From: Sordaria brevicollis
Lineage: Eukaryota > Ascomycota > Sordariomycetes > Sordariales > Sordariaceae
NCBI GenBank assembly: GCA_033439795.1
Contig: JAUTDP010000004.1
Span: 1,302,001 to 1,366,000 of the forward strand
Length of the DNA: 64,000 nucleotides
Direction: 5' to 3'
Below are positions 61,025 to 64,000 of this stretch, piece after piece. The notes below the pieces were generated by a model. The model saw nothing but the letters and a program-made list of their open reading frames with translations. It had not been told where the DNA came from and made no database searches. Both the position numbers and the translations under genes were made by a program. The first letter of the stretch is position 1. Each line of letters starts with the position of its first letter.

Positions 61025-64000
61025 GGAAACGCCGATTTCTAATCGAGGAGCGCTCTAAAACGAAAACCGACAACGGGAATCGACTCAAAAGGGTCTTTTA
61101 CATCCCTCATAATATCCCGCAACGAATACAACGACGACGATATATCGTTACTACCGATAATAATTAATAGCGGCAACCGTAGATTCGAAAATAGCGTTTA
61201 TAACCCGCTTACAAAATTTTCAATTTATAACGACCCTAACGTAACGTACGCTACGAAAATTTCGGAAAAAATATAAGAGGATAACGAAATTATAAAAAAA
61301 TTTATCGCTAAAGCGAATAAATCTTCGGACTATAACGCCGTTTCGCTCGAAGACCGTAATTAGGTTTATAAATTATTTAACGAATATACGAAAATCCTTA
61401 TGAAGAAAAATAGAATAACGCGCCCCAAAATTAATAAAATTAATAACGATTAAATTATTACTAAAAAGGATTTCGACGATTTAAAGAAGACGATCCTATA
61501 GGAATTATAGAAGAATATTAAAGAAGCGCCGAAAATATAAATTAAAATTATAAAGGATATTCTTTTTAAAACCGGGTTTATTTTTTAATATATTACAATT
61601 ATTACCTTTTTTTTAAAAATATTCCCCGTTAATTACGATTATATTTTTTTTATTCGAAATATTATAATCGATATTTAATATTCGAAGCGGACGAATAAAG
61701 AAATTAAAACCTAAATCGAGAAGATATTTCGCAATTTAAAGATTAGTACCCTTAATATTATATAAGCCGTTATAAGATTATTTACAACCGGAAATTATAA
61801 AATTATATTCGATAATATTATATACAAATAGTATTAATAATATTAAATTTAGGTTAAGAAGGTTTTTAGCGAAAAAGCGTTTATATTTTTAAATATTATT
61901 ATATTAATTACTAAAGGGTTTTTTTAAGCGAATATTATTAAATATATAAAAATAGAAAATATTATTTATAAAATATAATAGGCGAACCTAACCGTTTTTA
62001 TTATTAAAGTACGTTCGTAAAAGAAAAGAATTAACGAGGATAGGGGATTCCTTATAATAAAAATTATAATTATAAAGGTAACTAAAATTCTTTATAAAAG
62101 ATTCTTCCTTTAAAAGGGCGGTATATATATTTACGAACCGTTTATTTTTTCGGTTAATATTTAATAATATTTTATTTATTAGGGCGTAAAATATTTAGGG
62201 AAATTTTATTATAATATTAATGTTTATAAATATTATAATAAGGATAAATATAATAAAAACTATTTTAGAGAAACGAATTACTTATTTAATGAAAATAAAT
62301 TATTAATCTTTTACGCTCCGTATAGAAAGTATAAATATTACGCTTTTAAAAAGAAGGTATACCCTATTTTTAAGAAAGTTATTATAAAGGTTACCGTAGA
62401 GTACGCCGAAAGGCTATATTTATTTATATATTAGAAGGACTTTAAAAGAAGTATTATATTAGAGCCGGCAACGATAATAGACAATAAGAATATCGATTTC
62501 TTTAATATTCCCTTTACCGTCCGTATTATAATTATTCGTAAGAGGGAATTTAAAAGCGGAAATAAAAATTATATTTATAAACGGATTAACGGGTTTTTTA
62601 TTAAATTAAAATTAATAGTTAAAGGCCTAATAAACGTATTTATAAATTCTTAGGGTTCGGGTATTCGGAGCGGTATTAATTTAATCGCCGCTACTAAATT
62701 AATTATTTAAAAGGAAAAAACTCCTATTCCTATTCCGCCCGTAGGGCTAAAAAATATTCCTTTATAGAATAATTAATAATCTAATTAAAAATACTTTATT
62801 AAAATGTAAGGAAATTATACGAGAAAGGGAAATTATTATTCGAATAGGAGGAAATTTATAATATTATAGCGATTTAAAAGCCGGGTAAGAATTTGAATAA
62901 AAATATTTATTATTTATAGGGTAATAAATATATTAGGGTAAATTATTTAAAAAAGGGGAGGGCGGTTATTTATATAAATAAGAAATAGAATTTTAGGGAT
63001 TTAAATTTTTATATCGGAAAGGATTAGGCCTTTATAACGTTTAAGAATTTAAAGGAATTATTAACCGTTTATTTAATTTATTCCCCTATTAAAATATATA
63101 GAATATTAGAATACGAATAGGGGTTTCCCCTCTTCGAATTCTTCGAAAAAAAACCCCTAATAAAATATTAAATTATAGCCGTCGGGGATTTTAATTTTTA
63201 TTATCCTAATTAGGATTTAAAGAATAGGATTAGCCTAGGAATTGAGAAATTCCTTATATAAATACGACGGTAGCGTATATAATTTATTACCCCTAAAGGG
63301 GAATTAACCCGTATAAATAATACAATATAGGAAGAGAAAAATAGGATAATTAATTATATATAAATAATATTAAAAATCGAAACCGAATATTAAGGGGCGT
63401 AATAGTACGAATAAATCGGTTTAGATTATTATTTTTAGGAAATTTAAATTTATACCGGAAAAAAAATTAAAAAAATAAAAATAAAAGAAGGTTATAATTA
63501 GAATTTAATAAATATAGAAAAAGTACAAAAAGTAGTATTATAATAAATTTCAATTTTAACGAAGATTAATACGAAGGAGGAATTGGAATTTATATTTAAT
63601 AAGTTCGATAGAGAATTTATAAATATAACGGAAGAATTTATCCTATATTAAAAAAAAAGTTAAAGGAAAAAAATAAAGTAATAAACGTTAAAATATAAAA
63701 TAACGACGAAAAATACGAAGCGGAAATAGTAGAAGTAATATAAGGAAAGGATATTTTCGAATTAAATAAAATTCGTAGAAATATCGATAAAGAAAAAAAG
63801 GATTAATATGAAAATTTAATAAACGATATAGCGAAAAGGCGTTAAAAGGGCGTTAAAGAATTTAAATAAATTTTAAACCTTTGAAAAATAGGCCTATACC
63901 CGAAGCTATTTATTAATAAACCCGCCCAAATTTTTAATTTTTAAATAATATAAAGGAATAAAAGAAATTGAAAATTATAATAATAAAGCGAATATTTTCG
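61025..64000 (+). mobile_element. LINE copy 8, 5' part, continues beyond the window
   Basis: Starts GGAAACGCCGATTTCTAATC, lacking only the first ~18 bp of the full-length 5' end. It covers ORF1 and the endonuclease up to the equivalent of ~29,880 of copy 1 at the window edge. Confidence 0.8.

Overview
This window is filamentous ascomycete DNA (Pezizomycotina, probably a Sordariomycete). The evidence is short GT-AG introns (65-88 nt) with CTGAC/CTAAC branch sites, a GH16 glucanase, Zn(II)2Cys6 zinc clusters, Ser/Thr-rich secreted proteins, and long AT-rich tracts with the signature of repeat-induced point mutation (RIP). Assignment below class level is not supported.

Layout. Two kinds of DNA alternate. 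(1) Normal-composition gene DNA lies at about 1-6,900 and 11,270-21,900. In order it holds a secreted GH16 beta-glucanase (220-1197 +), a nuclear-type protein with two tandem Zn2Cys6 clusters (2003-2632 -), a 139-aa protein of unknown function (2964-3452 -, two exons), a 62-aa protein (4048-4318 -, two exons), about 2.5 kb with no recognisable gene, a secreted single-pass membrane protein (12816-15089 +, three exons), an archaemetzincin metalloprotease (15348-16793 -), a Thr/Val-rich secreted protein (17787-19144 -, two exons) and a secreted FAD-dependent oxidoreductase (20389-21837 +) preceded by two chained upstream ORFs. Four of the eight proteins have signal peptides, so the segment leans towards cell-wall and extracellular functions. 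I see no biosynthetic cluster or shared pathway.

(2) RIP-mutated AT-rich DNA. An island at 6,841-11,273 is bounded by 61-bp terminal inverted repeats and contains a RIP-destroyed ORF starting at 11,062 on the minus strand, so it is a relic of a ~4.4-kb DNA transposon. From about 21,900 to the window end there is a transposon graveyard: a Ty3/gypsy retroelement (about 22,942-26,886, continuing at 33,857-34,405) and at least eight copies or fragments of one ~7-kb LINE, probably of the Tad1 clade. CpA and TpG are almost absent while CpG is common, and coding frames are interrupted almost only by Gln/Trp-to-stop changes.

The insertion history can be read from target-site duplications (TSDs). LINE copy 1 (26,887-33,856 +) sits inside the gypsy pol gene with a 12-bp TSD. 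LINE copy 6 (45,327-52,309 +) sits inside LINE copy 5 (41,912-55,879 -), which sits inside LINE copy 4 (40,075-59,737 +), with TSDs of 13 and 14 bp at the two inner junctions. Copy 2 (35,070-37,994 -) is 5'-truncated with a 14-bp TSD. Copies 3, 7 and 8 are fragments. No intact gene was seen after 21,837. I did not find a new defence or metabolic system. The features most worth a second look are the doubled Zn2Cys6 protein, the ATGA-chained uORFs, the inverted repeats that escaped RIP around a saturated interior, and the nested LINE stack.
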